Source: an uncultured Collinsella sp.
Lineage (GTDB): Bacteria; Actinomycetota; Coriobacteriia; Coriobacteriales; Coriobacteriaceae
Assembly: GCA_900540875.1 (NCBI GenBank)
Contig: UQHT01000017.1
Span: 1 to 55,926 of the forward strand
Direction of reading: 5' to 3'
Length of the DNA stretch: 55,926 nt
The position numbers and the translations under genes are program-made. Below the pieces are notes generated by a model. It was not told the DNA's origin. It saw only the letters and a program-made list of their open reading frames with translations, and ran no database searches. Positions 25,868 to 34,369 of this stretch are shown piece after piece. Position 1 is the first letter of the stretch. The number at the start of each line of letters is the position of its first letter.

Positions 25868-26012
25868 GCTCCCGTGTGGCGCCGGAGGGGCGGGATATAA
25901 GGTTTCCTGCTCGGGCAGTCCTGCTCGCACGAAGGCCACATTAAGTGGCCTTCGGCTCGTGCGGAACTCGCGATAAACCTTATATCCCGCCCCTCCGGCG
26001 CCACACGGGAGC
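25868..26012. repeat. 145-bp palindrome P2 with 38-bp perfect arms, 5' of groES
   Basis: The arms 25868-25905 and 25975-26012 are perfect reverse complements over exactly 38 bases (start GCTCCCGTGTGGCGCC). The 69-nt centre has an internal stem CGAAGGCCAC-ATTAA-GTGGCCTTCG. The arm and centre lengths are identical to P1, yet the sequence is different. P1 and P2 bracket the groESL operon. Confidence 0.9.
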
Positions 26013-26120
26013 TGAGTCAACGTTATCGGGCCCGGTATTCAGAAAAGTCAGTGCAGCAAAATGGCGATGCGGATAGGAACGTGGGCATGGTTTTCGCTGC
26101 GCGCACGGGTCCCCTGGGGA

Positions 26121-26364
26121 GCACCGTGCATTTTTGGGAGTATTCAGCAGACCAGGACGGCTGCATACGTGCCGGACACACCATATTGGTCCCAAGGACG
26201 CCTTCGGCCAGCGATTTTGGTCGGCAGGCAAACCCCGTCAGGACAGAAAGGCATGCCTCACGCCGCACCGGAGCACAAAATGACGTCAATCTCTGCAACG
26301 TTACTCAGCCGCAGCGGCACAGGCAGAGCTCGCAGTGCTGAATACTCCGTTTTTTGCACGGCGC
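26121..26364. mobile_element. MITE-like non-coding element with 29-bp inverted ends (M2)
   Basis: The ends 26121-26149 and 26336-26364 match inverted at 22 of 29 positions. The outer CCGTGCA and inner GGAGTATTCAGCA are perfect, and all but one of the mismatches fall in one six-base block (TTTTTG against AAAAAC). The 186-bp interior has no convincing gene. The inner end motif (TACTC, then GTTTTTTG) resembles that of M1 at 13355, suggesting one family. It lies in the 25699-26617 gene-free stretch between groES and the amidohydrolase. Confidence 0.6.
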
Positions 26365-26466
26365 GGACGGGGGTACATCAGGATCCGGAAGAACATCCCA
26401 GCCTTTTTATGCAATTCGTAATGGAAAGTATGCAAAACACCTAGAGATAGCATTGCTGCTGTCCAA

Positions 26467-26504
26467 ATTGGGCGCGGGGCGGCGGCGCCTCCGCCCCGCG
26501 CCCA
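26467..26504. repeat. Very GC-rich hairpin
   Basis: TTGGGCGCGGGGCGG pairs with CCGCCCCGCGCCCAA around a 7-8 nt loop. Weaker pairing extends outward (GCTGCTGT, AGCAGGGC). There is no T run on either strand. Role unknown. Confidence 0.6.
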
Positions 26505-26547
26505 AATCAAGCAGGGCGGGGACGCTCCTAACGAACCCCCCATTTGC

Positions 26548-26600
26548 AAACAAACGCGGCTCGAGCGCCATCCCAAAATATGCTGCCCGAGCCGCGTTTA
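26548..26600 (-). terminator. Terminator of the amidohydrolase gene
   Basis: AAACGCGGCTCG (minus strand from 26599) pairs perfectly with CGAGCCGCGTTT across a ~24-nt loop, then TTTGTTTGC. It starts 18 bases after the stop at 26618. Confidence 0.65.
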
Positions 26601-26617
26601 ACGGTACGGCATGAATA

Positions 26618-28255
26618 TTAGCGCTCGTAGATTAAGTTGCCCGCCAGGTAGGTGGCCTGAACCTTGGTGGCTTGCAGCTCTTGGGGGTCGATGGTGAGCG
26701 GGTTTTGGTCCAGGACTACCAGGTCGGCGTACTTGCCGGGCTCCAGACTGCCGAGGTTTTGCTCGTCGCCCGCTGCATAGGCGCTGCCCAGGGTGTAGTT
26801 GCGCAGGGCTGTTGCCGCGTCGATACGCTCACTCGGTAACCAGCCGCCCTCGGGCCAGTGGCTTTTGGGGTCTTGGCGGGTGATAGCCGTGTAGAGCACG
26901 TTCATGCTGGTAACGGCTGTGATGGGGCTATCGGTGCCGAAGGCTTGGCGGATGCCGCGCTGCTTATAGGTCGCAAACGGCCACATGATGCGGCTACGCT
27001 CCAAGCCCAGGTCGCGCTCCGGACCACCCGGGTCGAGTGTGATATGACAGGGCTGGCTCGAGGCAACGACGTTAAGCTTGCGTAGACGATCGATGTCCTC
27101 GGGCAAGAGGTTCTCCAGATGCTCGAGCGTGTTATGACCGTGCTGGGGCAGGCCGTACAGCTCTGCCGCCTCCTCAAAGATATCGAGCGCGGCATGGATG
27201 GCACCGTCGCCGATGACGTGGATGCGCACGGTGTGGCCGCGCTCCGCGGCCGCCAGAACTAGCTTGCGCATGCGCTCGGCGGGAACCGTCAGACGGCCCT
27301 GGTCGCCCGGGAAGCGCGGATTGGTATAGGGCTCGGTGAGATACGCCGTGTGTTCGCTCGACACGCCGTCGAAGAACTGCTTAAAGCCCGGTGCCGAGAG
27401 CAGCACATTGTTCGCGTAACGTGCCTGCAGCTCTTCCAAGTGCGACTGGTCATCCAGCAGCGTGGGGAACAGATGGGCTCGGATGCCCAACTTGCCGGCT
27501 GCCTGCAGTTTGTCGTAGACGTCGTCGCGGATAAAATCGCAGCCCGGCATGGGCATGAGCGACATATCGCATATCGAGGTGATGCCCTGCTCGGCCATAC
27601 GCCTCATTTGATCGGCGTAAGCGCTTGCGATGCGATCCTCGCCCAGCCACTCAAGGCAGCGCGGTAGCAGCTGCATGGCAGCCGCCTCGTGAGCAATGCC
27701 CGTGAGCTCGCCGTTTGCGTCCTTGTCGTAGCTGCCGCCCGCTGGTGGCTCGCTGTCGCGCGTGACGCCGAGCGCCTCGAGTGCGCGGCTGTTGAGCCAA
27801 AGCGTGTGCCCGTCACCCGAATACATAACGCAAGGACGATCGGGAAATGCCGCATCGAGCGACGCCTTGGTTGGATGCTCGGGCGGGTCCCAACGGTAAT
27901 CGCGCCAGCCCTGCGTCACAACCCAAGCGTCGTCGGGCAGGTCCTGGGAAAACTCGAGCGCATGTTGCACCAGCGCCGCCTCGGACGTGCCCATATCCAT
28001 GAGCATGTACGGCGAGGAACCGACCGAGGTATGGAAGAAATGCAGATGAGCGTCATGGAAACCGGGGCAGACAAACTGCTCGCCGTAGTCGATAACCAAC
28101 GTGGCGGCAGGAGCGGCGGCAATCACGTCATCGGGCGCACCGACTGCGACGATACGGTCGCCTGCGATGGCAATCGCCAGCTCGCGGGCGGTATCGATGC
28201 CGTCTTGCGCGGTAAAGACGTTCTCGGAGCGGATAATCCGATCGATATGTTGCAT
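26618..28255 (-). CDS. Amidohydrolase family protein (YtcJ/amidohydrolase-3 type)
   Basis: 545 residues from the ATG at 28255 (GGGG six bases upstream). ATGs at 28261 and 28267 are alternatives. It has the composite barrel of metal-dependent hydrolases: an N-terminal beta-sandwich (ENVFTAQDG, YGEQFVCPGFHDAHLHF with the metal HxH, ~44-61), a helical insert with YSGDGHTLWLNSRAL, then GHTVRIHVIGDGAIHAALD, HNTLEHLENL, QAFGTDSPIT and the closing SLEPGKYADLVVLDQNP. YtcJ-like enzymes split amide or ester bonds. Substrates are poorly known. It is divergent from the M20 peptidase gene, perhaps sharing a function in amide metabolism. Confidence 0.82.
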   Translation of the reverse strand: MQHIDRIIRSENVFTAQDGIDTARELAIAIAGDRIVAVGAPDDVIAAAPAATLVIDYGEQFVCPGFHDAHLHFFHTSVGSSPYMLMDMGTSEAALVQHALEFSQDLPDDAWVVTQGWRDYRWDPPEHPTKASLDAAFPDRPCVMYSGDGHTLWLNSRALEALGVTRDSEPPAGGSYDKDANGELTGIAHEAAAMQLLPRCLEWLGEDRIASAYADQMRRMAEQGITSICDMSLMPMPGCDFIRDDVYDKLQAAGKLGIRAHLFPTLLDDQSHLEELQARYANNVLLSAPGFKQFFDGVSSEHTAYLTEPYTNPRFPGDQGRLTVPAERMRKLVLAAAERGHTVRIHVIGDGAIHAALDIFEEAAELYGLPQHGHNTLEHLENLLPEDIDRLRKLNVVASSQPCHITLDPGGPERDLGLERSRIMWPFATYKQRGIRQAFGTDSPITAVTSMNVLYTAITRQDPKSHWPEGGWLPSERIDAATALRNYTLGSAYAAGDEQNLGSLEPGKYADLVVLDQNPLTIDPQELQATKVQATYLAGNLIYER

Positions 28256-28343
28256 GGGCATCCCCATCTCTGGCAGGAAATTCAACATCCCCGAGTGTAC
28301 TCCCCCGTCTCGGTTACAAAATGCCAAGCGGCAAACGGCAGCT

Positions 28344-28372
28344 TTGCCAGGCCAAGTGGCAGGTGGCATACT
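28344..28372 (+). promoter_or_regulatory. Candidate promoter of the M20 peptidase gene
   Basis: TTGCCA (28344-28349) and CATACT (28367-28372) are 17 bases apart, ~50 bases before the start at 28422. Pattern match only. Confidence 0.45.
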
Positions 28373-28421
28373 GGAATGAGCCTGTACGATTTTGCAAAAA
28401 CCAGCAAGGAGCAAATCGACC

Positions 28422-29885
28422 ATGACGAAGACCAAGGCACAGCAGATTATGGCGGCGACCGAGGTGCGAGCGGCTGACGACGTCACCGCAGCCATCCAAG
28501 ATATCGCCGCCGAGTTTGAGCCCTACATCATCAAGCAGCGCCGACACTTCCATAAGCACCCGGAGCTGAGCCTTGCCGAGGAGCGCACGACCTCCGACAT
28601 CGCCAACCAGCTCGACGCCATGAATATCCCCTACGAGCGTCCGCTCAAGACCGGCTTGGTGGCAACGCTTCGCGGTACCGCGTCGGATGCCTACCACGAG
28701 GACGGCACGCCGCGCCGCCGTATCCTGCTGCGTGCGGATATCGACGCCCTGCCCGTCACCGAGCAGACCGGCGAGGATTTCGCCAGCGTCAACGAGGGCT
28801 GCATGCACGCCTGCGGCCACGACTGCCACATCGCCATGATGCTCGGCACGCTGCAGATCCTGCGCCATATGACCGACGACATCCACGGCGAAGTCCGCAT
28901 CGTCTTCCAGCCCAGTGAGGAAAACGGCCAGGGCGCCAAACTCATGATCGGCACGGGCGTGCTCGACGGCGTCGATGGCGCCTACGCCGCGCACATCTGG
29001 AGTGAGGTCGACGCCGGCACCGTGAGCTGCGAGCCCGGACCGCGCATGGCCAATACCGACTGGTTCCGCATCGATGTTCGCGGCACCTCATGCCACGGTG
29101 CCATGCCCCAGCGCGGCCACGACGCCGTTATGGTGGCCGCCGAGATCGTCAATGCCCTGCAGACCATCGTTTCGCGCGAGATCAGCCCCTACGAGCCGGC
29201 CGTCATTACCGTCGGCGAGCTGCACGGCGGCACCGCGCGCAACGTTATCGCCGGCACGGCCTACCTCGCCGGCACGGTGCGCACCTACGGAGATTCGACC
29301 CACGAGGAAATGCCGGAGCTCATGCGCCGCATCGTGGAGCATACCGCGGCCGCCTTGGGCGCCGAGGCAGAGCTCACCGACTACACCATCGCCAATTATA
29401 AGGTCGAAAACGATGCCGCCTCGAGCGAGCGTTGTCGTCAGGCCGTGGTCAAGTGCCTGGGTGCAGCCGGCGAAGGCCATTATCGCGGCACACTTTCGGG
29501 CGAGGATTTTTCGGAGTACCTGCGCCGTGTACCGGGCGTGCTCGCCTTTGTAGGTACGCGCAACCCCAAGATTGGCGCCACGTACGCCCAACATTCCTGC
29601 TTCTACAAGATCGACGAGACTGTGCTGGCAAAGGGCTCCATGGTGGCCGCCCAGTATGCCATCGACTTTTTGGCCGAGCCCACGCAAGAGGAGCTCGACG
29701 GCCCCACGATTGCCGCGGTCGCCGAAACCAACCCCGACCTGGCCGCCAAGTTGCGCTCTGCCAAGGCAACGACCGCCGAGGCTCGCGACGCCATCCATGA
29801 CGCCCGCACGGCACGCCATGCCGCGATCAAGGGCATCCACGATGCACGTGCCGCCGCTCGCCGCGAGGAGAAGCGCGGCGAGTAG
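28422..29885 (+). CDS. M20 family metallopeptidase / amidohydrolase (M20D-like)
   Basis: 487 residues from the ATG at 28422 (AAGGAG upstream). It is similar to hippurate, IAA-amino acid and N-acyl-amino acid hydrolases. Motifs are RRHFHKHPELSLAEERT (~36-52), LLRADIDALPVTEQTG, the metal-binding MHACGHDCHIAMMLG (~125-139), VFQPSEENGQGAK with the catalytic Glu, and the dimerisation domain with HGAMPQRGHDAVM. The last ~45 residues (AKATTAEARDAIHDAR and on) form an unusual Ala/Arg-rich helix absent from most relatives. A perfect hairpin follows at 29931. Confidence 0.88.
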   Translation: MTKTKAQQIMAATEVRAADDVTAAIQDIAAEFEPYIIKQRRHFHKHPELSLAEERTTSDIANQLDAMNIPYERPLKTGLVATLRGTASDAYHEDGTPRRRILLRADIDALPVTEQTGEDFASVNEGCMHACGHDCHIAMMLGTLQILRHMTDDIHGEVRIVFQPSEENGQGAKLMIGTGVLDGVDGAYAAHIWSEVDAGTVSCEPGPRMANTDWFRIDVRGTSCHGAMPQRGHDAVMVAAEIVNALQTIVSREISPYEPAVITVGELHGGTARNVIAGTAYLAGTVRTYGDSTHEEMPELMRRIVEHTAAALGAEAELTDYTIANYKVENDAASSERCRQAVVKCLGAAGEGHYRGTLSGEDFSEYLRRVPGVLAFVGTRNPKIGATYAQHSCFYKIDETVLAKGSMVAAQYAIDFLAEPTQEELDGPTIAAVAETNPDLAAKLRSAKATTAEARDAIHDARTARHAAIKGIHDARAAARREEKRGE

Positions 29886-29930
29886 TCGATTCGCGGCCAT
29901 CTCGCAGTCATAGCCACATCGCGATATCAA

Positions 29931-29966
29931 AGCGGGGGCGGACGTTTCGACACGTCCGCCCCCGCT
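29931..29966. terminator. Strong hairpin after the M20 gene
   Basis: AGCGGGGGCGGACGT pairs perfectly with ACGTCCGCCCCCGCT around TTCGAC. It lies between two convergent genes with only weak T runs. It probably acts on both. Confidence 0.7.
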
Positions 29967-30025
29967 CATTTGTCAAGCGCTATTTCTACCGTTTCTACCC
30001 CGTCCCCAAATGGCAGGCGGCAGGG

Positions 30026-31342
30026 CTACTCGTCCTGCGGGTCCTCGTCGGAGCTTGGTGCAGGCTCGGGCTCGGGCTCCGGTTCCGGCATGGGCTCGGG
30101 CTCCGGTTCCGGCATGGGCTCGGGCTCAGGCGCAGGCTCGGGCTCAGGCGCGGGCTCGGGCTCGGGCGCGGGCTCGGACTCGGGCGCGGGCTCGGACTCG
30201 GGCGCCGCAGCGGAATCGGATACGGGCGCTGCGTCGGCGCTAAAACCAGCCGGAGCAGACTTCTTCTCAAACGGCAGCACAAAAGTCAGGACGTCGTCCT
30301 TGTCCTCGTCGGCCCACTCGCTTGCGTAGCGCGCAACCCAATAGCCAACGGCACGGTGCTTGAGCATCTTGCCAAAGACCGTGAGGAATACCGTGACAAA
30401 CGCCGTCAGCACCAAGAACAATACGAGCGTGATGCCACCGCCGGTAACAAGCGCCTCAATAGCCGTAGGACGGTAGTAGTAGCTATACATACCGACAGAG
30501 GCAATGGTGCCAAAGACGAACGTCAGGATCCAGGTGACAACGTTGGCGACCAGGCCCGTCAAAAACTCGGGAAGGAACGAAGCGCAGAACAGCTTGGTCT
30601 TGTTGTGCTTAAAGGCCGCCCAGACCTTATCGAGCGAAAACGCGCTCTCGACACGACCGGTCACCGCAAAGTGCATCACGGCAATGTCGGCGAACATCTT
30701 AAAGAAGACCCCCAAGACCGCCGTGGCAATCATAGCCAGGACAAGCAGGCCAAGCGAGCCGAACAGCGCTGCCTCGAGTGCATAAGAGCCGTAATACGAA
30801 TACGAGCCCGCGGCGCCAATTACCACGCTCTCCACCAGCGAAAGCACTACACCGATAACGGGAATGGCAGCAATAACCTCGAGCACGACCGAGATAACGC
30901 TCGAAAAGACTCCGAGGCCAAACGACGTGGAACGCATGAGCGGACGATCCATACCGTCATCAACCTTGAGCGACAGATCTCGACCCCACTCAATACCAAA
31001 GCCGGAACCACACACGCTCGCAATGCAAGCTGCCAAAAAGCCGATGGCAGCTGCAATGCCGCCAATAACGGGAATAAACAGCACGAGTACCGACACAACA
31101 CAAATCAGCGCCGGTAAAAAGGCAATCTGGCACACGCGCTGCAGCACGCCCGGAGTCTTGGTCATATCCTCAAACGCCTGAGCCACACAGCCCTTGGACG
31201 CATTCGCCACGGGCGGTTGCGGAACAAACTGCTGGGGCTGACCCTGAGGGGCAGAGGCTGCGGCACCGGCATTGGGGGCACCACACGCGCCGCAGAACTT
31301 GTCGTTATCGCCCATGGGGGCACCACACTGCGAACAGAACAT
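30026..31342 (-). CDS. Zinc-ribbon membrane protein with DUF4013-like domain and Pro-Glu repeat tail
   Basis: 438 residues from the ATG at 31342. The N-terminus FCSQCGAPMGDNDKFCGACG is a double CxxC zinc ribbon. A hydrophobic region with roughly six to eight membrane segments follows (~60-350, e.g. LICVVSVLVLFIPVIGGIAA). It looks like DUF4013-type polytopic proteins, though that name is tentative. The C-terminus (~385-430) is built of PEPEPAPEPEP and PMPEPEPE repeats, about 45 residues of alternating proline and glutamate, encoded by a CGGGCT-rich DNA repeat at 30060-30215. Function unknown. A GGGGACGGGG-type repeat lies ten bases after the stop. Confidence 0.65.
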   Translation of the reverse strand: MFCSQCGAPMGDNDKFCGACGAPNAGAAASAPQGQPQQFVPQPPVANASKGCVAQAFEDMTKTPGVLQRVCQIAFLPALICVVSVLVLFIPVIGGIAAAIGFLAACIASVCGSGFGIEWGRDLSLKVDDGMDRPLMRSTSFGLGVFSSVISVVLEVIAAIPVIGVVLSLVESVVIGAAGSYSYYGSYALEAALFGSLGLLVLAMIATAVLGVFFKMFADIAVMHFAVTGRVESAFSLDKVWAAFKHNKTKLFCASFLPEFLTGLVANVVTWILTFVFGTIASVGMYSYYYRPTAIEALVTGGGITLVLFLVLTAFVTVFLTVFGKMLKHRAVGYWVARYASEWADEDKDDVLTFVLPFEKKSAPAGFSADAAPVSDSAAAPESEPAPESEPAPEPEPAPEPEPAPEPEPMPEPEPEPMPEPEPEPEPAPSSDEDPQDE

Positions 31343-31492
31343 CGAGATCATCCCTTCGTATCTTGAGCGAATCATCTGGATCGCAAACGATGTCTTTGGC
31401 ATCATTATCACCCAATGTGGGGACAAATACTCCAACATGACGCATTTGCAATGCGCAGGGCGCTATTCGATTGTTTGATGAGCTCGACCGCG

Positions 31493-32515
31493 TTAGTTCG
31501 TTCCGCGGAAACCCTTGCCGACGATCTCGGAGCTGTCGACGATCGTGATAAAGGCACCCGGATCGATCTCGCGAGCGTAGCGACGCAGCTGCACGGCCTC
31601 GCGGCGACTCAGCACGCTCATGATCACCGTCACGCACTTGCCCGAGAAAGCACCGTAGCCGCGACTGATAGTCGCCGTACGGTTGAGATGCTTGACGATA
31701 AACTCCTCGACCTTAAGGGGCTCGGAACAAATGACCGTGCAGACTTTGCGCAGGTGAATGCTCTCGATGGCCTTGTCGACCACGAGCGTCTTGGCAAACA
31801 GGCCGAGCACGCAGTACAGACCGACGCGCGGACCGTACAAGAAGGCCGCGATGGTCACGATGCCGATATCGACCAGCAGCAGCGCACGGCCGATCTCAAG
31901 CGTCGTGCGGCGTTTGAGAATCATGGCGAGGATGTCCGTGCCGCCCGTCGAGGCACCAATATCAAAGACGATGGCGCTGCCGAGCGCCGGCAGAATCACG
32001 GCAAAGCACAGGTCGAGCCACATATCACCCGTCAGAGAGACATCGGTCGGAATGAAGAGCTCAAACAGCGAGACGTAGGCCGAAAGCGCAAACGAGGCGA
32101 AAACGCTCCACAGGATTGCCTTGCGCTCCAAAAAGATAAAGCCCAGAACGACCAGGACCGCATTGATAATCCACATAAAAACGCCGACAGGCAGGGTCGG
32201 GAACAGCGTGGACAGAATGACCGACACGCCCGAGGTGCCGCCAAAAGCAAAGTGATTAGGGGTTTTAAACGCGACGATGGCAAAGGCCGTGAGGATCAGG
32301 CCCAAATTGAGCTCGGCAAAAAAGCGCGGAAAGCCTGGCTCCTGGCTGCGCTTTTGGCCGGCACGCTCGCCGCGCTCGATATCGGTGCGATCAACCACGC
32401 GCTCCATCGGCACCACGGGAGGACGATGCGCCTCCTCGGCAGCACGCGACGCCGCCTCTGCCGCAGCGGCCTCAATTGCCCATGCCTTGCTTTCTGTTTC
32501 GTGCTCGTCGGCCAT
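31493..32515 (-). CDS. YitT family membrane protein
   Basis: 340 residues. A charged cytoplasmic N-terminal extension (~1-65, Ala/Glu/Arg-rich) precedes about five membrane helices with the family signature ASTGGTDILAMIL (~187-199). A C-terminal DUF2179 domain follows (CTVICSEPLKVEEFIVKHL, GGFRG-like end). YitT proteins are widespread in Gram-positives. Substrate and direction are unknown. The neighbouring amaP/asp23 unit ends just upstream with a hairpin repeat and a strong terminator. Confidence 0.88.
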   Translation of the reverse strand: MADEHETESKAWAIEAAAAEAASRAAEEAHRPPVVPMERVVDRTDIERGERAGQKRSQEPGFPRFFAELNLGLILTAFAIVAFKTPNHFAFGGTSGVSVILSTLFPTLPVGVFMWIINAVLVVLGFIFLERKAILWSVFASFALSAYVSLFELFIPTDVSLTGDMWLDLCFAVILPALGSAIVFDIGASTGGTDILAMILKRRTTLEIGRALLLVDIGIVTIAAFLYGPRVGLYCVLGLFAKTLVVDKAIESIHLRKVCTVICSEPLKVEEFIVKHLNRTATISRGYGAFSGKCVTVIMSVLSRREAVQLRRYAREIDPGAFITIVDSSEIVGKGFRGTN

Positions 32516-32627
32516 TACGGCAACTCCTCGTTAACAATTTGGAAACAATGCGCCCATTAGAGTAACGCGGAACGTAGGGATTGCAACCCCCAGTTAGACG
32601 AGCGGTATGACTACATCGGGAGCGTAT

Positions 32628-32669
32628 AAAAACGGCCGGCCACGCTTTTGCTTGCGCGGTCGGCCGTTT
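32628..32669 (-). terminator. Terminator of the amaP-asp23 unit
   Basis: Minus-strand stem AAACGGCCG with CGGCCGTTT, extended by GCGC-type pairs inside, followed by TTTTTAT. It lies between copy D of the stop-anchored repeat and the yitT start. Confidence 0.75.
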
Positions 32670-32671
32670 AA

Positions 32672-32723
32672 CGTTTTCGCAGATAAAACCTGCCAAAACA
32701 AACCTGTTCCTTTTTGGAAGGTT
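32672..32723 (-). repeat. Stop-anchored hairpin repeat, copy D (after asp23)
   Basis: AACCTGCCAAAA (32687-32698) and TTTTGGAAGGTT (32712-32723) form a stem with one mismatch around CAAACCTGTTCCT. The base of the stem overlaps the asp23 TAA stop. The flank AACGTTTTCGCAGAT matches copies A and C. Confidence 0.8.
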
Positions 32724-33243
32724 ATTCGTGCTGGCTGGTGCGGTGCTCATACTCCTCGGGGGTGATGACGTCCTCGATGCGCAGATTGACGCCCGCCACC
32801 TCAAGGCCGGTCATCGCGGCAAGGCGCTCGGTGACACGTGCCTTGACATCGTCGAAGATCGCGGGCGCATAGGCGCCGTACTCGATGATGACGGAAATGT
32901 TGACGACCACGCGATTGTCATCGGTGACCTCGACCGTCACGCCCTTGGTCAGATTCTCGGCACCAAACTGCTCCTGCACAAAATGCATGAGGTTACCCTT
33001 CATGCCCAGAACGTGCGGAACCTCGCGGGTGGCCATGGCGACGATCTTCTCGATCACGCCGTTGGAATAGGTCAGCGAGTCCTCGGACTCGTCCGCTTCC
33101 TCGTCATCCTCATCAGCATCGTCGGCGGGTTCGGACTCAACGAGCGCCTCGTCCTCGAGCGTCACATCCTCAGCTTCGGCGACGACCGCCTCGTTCTCCT
33201 CGAGCTCGGTATCGGCTACATCGACCTTCGTATTAAAAGCCAT
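32722..33243 (-). CDS. Asp23/Gls24 family envelope stress protein
   Basis: 173 residues. A very acidic N-terminal tail (~10-55, Glu/Asp runs) leads into the Asp23 domain: LTYSNGVIEKIVAMATREVPHV, then GVTVEVTDDNRVVVNISVIIEYG and VNLRIEDVITPEE. Asp23 proteins are membrane-anchored via AmaP in staphylococci and respond to envelope stress. Upstream on the same strand lie a small DUF2273-like membrane protein and an AmaP-like protein, the usual trio. The acidic tail is longer than is typical. The stop sits at the foot of a hairpin repeat. Confidence 0.88.
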   Translation of the reverse strand: MAFNTKVDVADTELEENEAVVAEAEDVTLEDEALVESEPADDADEDDEEADESEDSLTYSNGVIEKIVAMATREVPHVLGMKGNLMHFVQEQFGAENLTKGVTVEVTDDNRVVVNISVIIEYGAYAPAIFDDVKARVTERLAAMTGLEVAGVNLRIEDVITPEEYEHRTSQHE

Positions 33244-33287
33244 GGTTCCTCCTTATGCCTGCCGCGGATGCGACAGTCGAATACATA

Positions 33288-33665
33288 TTAGCGGCCGCTA
33301 AACAGACGGCCGAAGAAGTTGACGATCCCGTTCTCGCCGTCGCGAATTTGGCCGATCACAGCGCCGATCAGCACGAAGAATGCAATGACGAGCGTATCCC
33401 ACAGGCCGAGCGTGAGCACCAACACGGCGAGGATAAAGCCAGCGACGGCACCGAGCGTGGTGTTGGGATGACGCACAGCATAGCTCCAGATGGCAGCGCC
33501 CGTACCCTTGATGAGACCCATAGCCTCGTCAAAATCCGCGGCTGCCGCATCTTGCAACTCGGTTGCCTCTGCTTTGGAATCAACAGGTTCGCTCGTCGGC
33601 GTGGCGCCCTGGTCAATCGTCAGGCGCGGCGTACGAGCGGTCTTATCTTGATTGGTATCACTCAC
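33288..33665 (-). CDS. Small membrane protein, DUF2273-like
   Basis: 125 residues from a GTG start at 33665, chosen because GGAGG lies seven bases upstream and the start overlaps the amaP-like stop (translational coupling). After a polar N-terminus, two hydrophobic segments form a hairpin (PNTTLGAVAGFILAVLVLTLGL and TLVIAFFVLIGAVIGQI, ~68-108), followed by GENGIVNFFGRLF. This matches the small DUF2273 proteins encoded between amaP and asp23. It is probably a structural partner in the Asp23 membrane assembly. Confidence 0.78.
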   Translation of the reverse strand: MSDTNQDKTARTPRLTIDQGATPTSEPVDSKAEATELQDAAAADFDEAMGLIKGTGAAIWSYAVRHPNTTLGAVAGFILAVLVLTLGLWDTLVIAFFVLIGAVIGQIRDGENGIVNFFGRLFSGR

Positions 33666-34203
33666 CGGAAACCTCCACGGTCTGGACGGTAGTCTTGGAC
33701 GGCAAAAAACGGACACGCGCGGTCGTACCCGGCGTGCCGAGCATGGTGTCGCAGGCCTTCTCGATGCGCTGCTGCATCGAGGTGGCAAGAGCGGCAACGT
33801 CCTTATCATCGAGCGCGATGGCCTCGACCTTAAAACGGACGTGCGAATCGTCGGGGCCTTGGACGCGGGCCTCGATATGCTCAACCATCACGCGGTCGTC
33901 GCGCTCGGCAGCAGCCCTGGCGCACGAAGAAAGCGCCGCAAGGGTAACCTCGATATTGCGCTCCCCCGCCGGATGCACGCAGGACGGTTCGCGACGGGCG
34001 AACATCAGGCGGAAAAAGCTTACCAGCACGCCGATCGCCACGACGCCGGCGCACGCCGTGACGACGATGCGCGGCATGGGGTCGCGCATCAGCAGCATAA
34101 AGCGATACGTATACGGCCCCCAAAACTGGCAGACAAGCGTACCCAGCGCCACGATGGTGGCGGCAAGATACACGATCGCTAGGGCTCGTTTGAGTACGCG
34201 CAC
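33658..34203 (-). CDS. amaP: Alkaline-shock membrane anchor AmaP-like protein
   Basis: 181 residues. Two N-terminal membrane helices (ALAIVYLAATIVALGTLVCQF and VVTACAGVVAIGVLVSFF, ~7-62) precede an Asp23-like cytoplasmic domain (NIEVTLAALSSCARAAAE, VRFKVEAIALDDKDVAALA). AmaP tethers Asp23 to the membrane. It is the first gene of amaP-DUF2273-asp23, with an eight-base overlap into the second gene. A terminator for yebC lies directly upstream, so the unit has its own promoter in 34204-34262 or reads through. Confidence 0.8.
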   Translation of the reverse strand: MRVLKRALAIVYLAATIVALGTLVCQFWGPYTYRFMLLMRDPMPRIVVTACAGVVAIGVLVSFFRLMFARREPSCVHPAGERNIEVTLAALSSCARAAAERDDRVMVEHIEARVQGPDDSHVRFKVEAIALDDKDVAALATSMQQRIEKACDTMLGTPGTTARVRFLPSKTTVQTVEVSGE

Positions 34204-34262
34204 GCGGCGCTCCCTTCAAATCTCGGCTCTCGAAATGCAAAACGGTTCGCATCATTATAAAA

Positions 34263-34300
34263 GAGCCGGGTCCGGTGCTCTACGCACGCGGATCCGGCTC
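34263..34300 (-). terminator. Terminator of yebC
   Basis: GAGCCGGATCCG and CGGACCCGGCTC pair (one G-T) around a 14-nt loop on the minus strand, followed by TTTTATAATG. Confidence 0.8.
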
Positions 34301-34369
34301 ATCTATTCCACGAGGCTTGCATGCTCGCTTCATTATGCCCAGATATGCACGGCTCAATCCGTGCGGGCG

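Noticed and set aside
26040..26460. Small genes in the groES-amidohydrolase gap
   Set aside because: Open frames here cross the inverted ends of M2, lack ribosome sites and show no family motifs.
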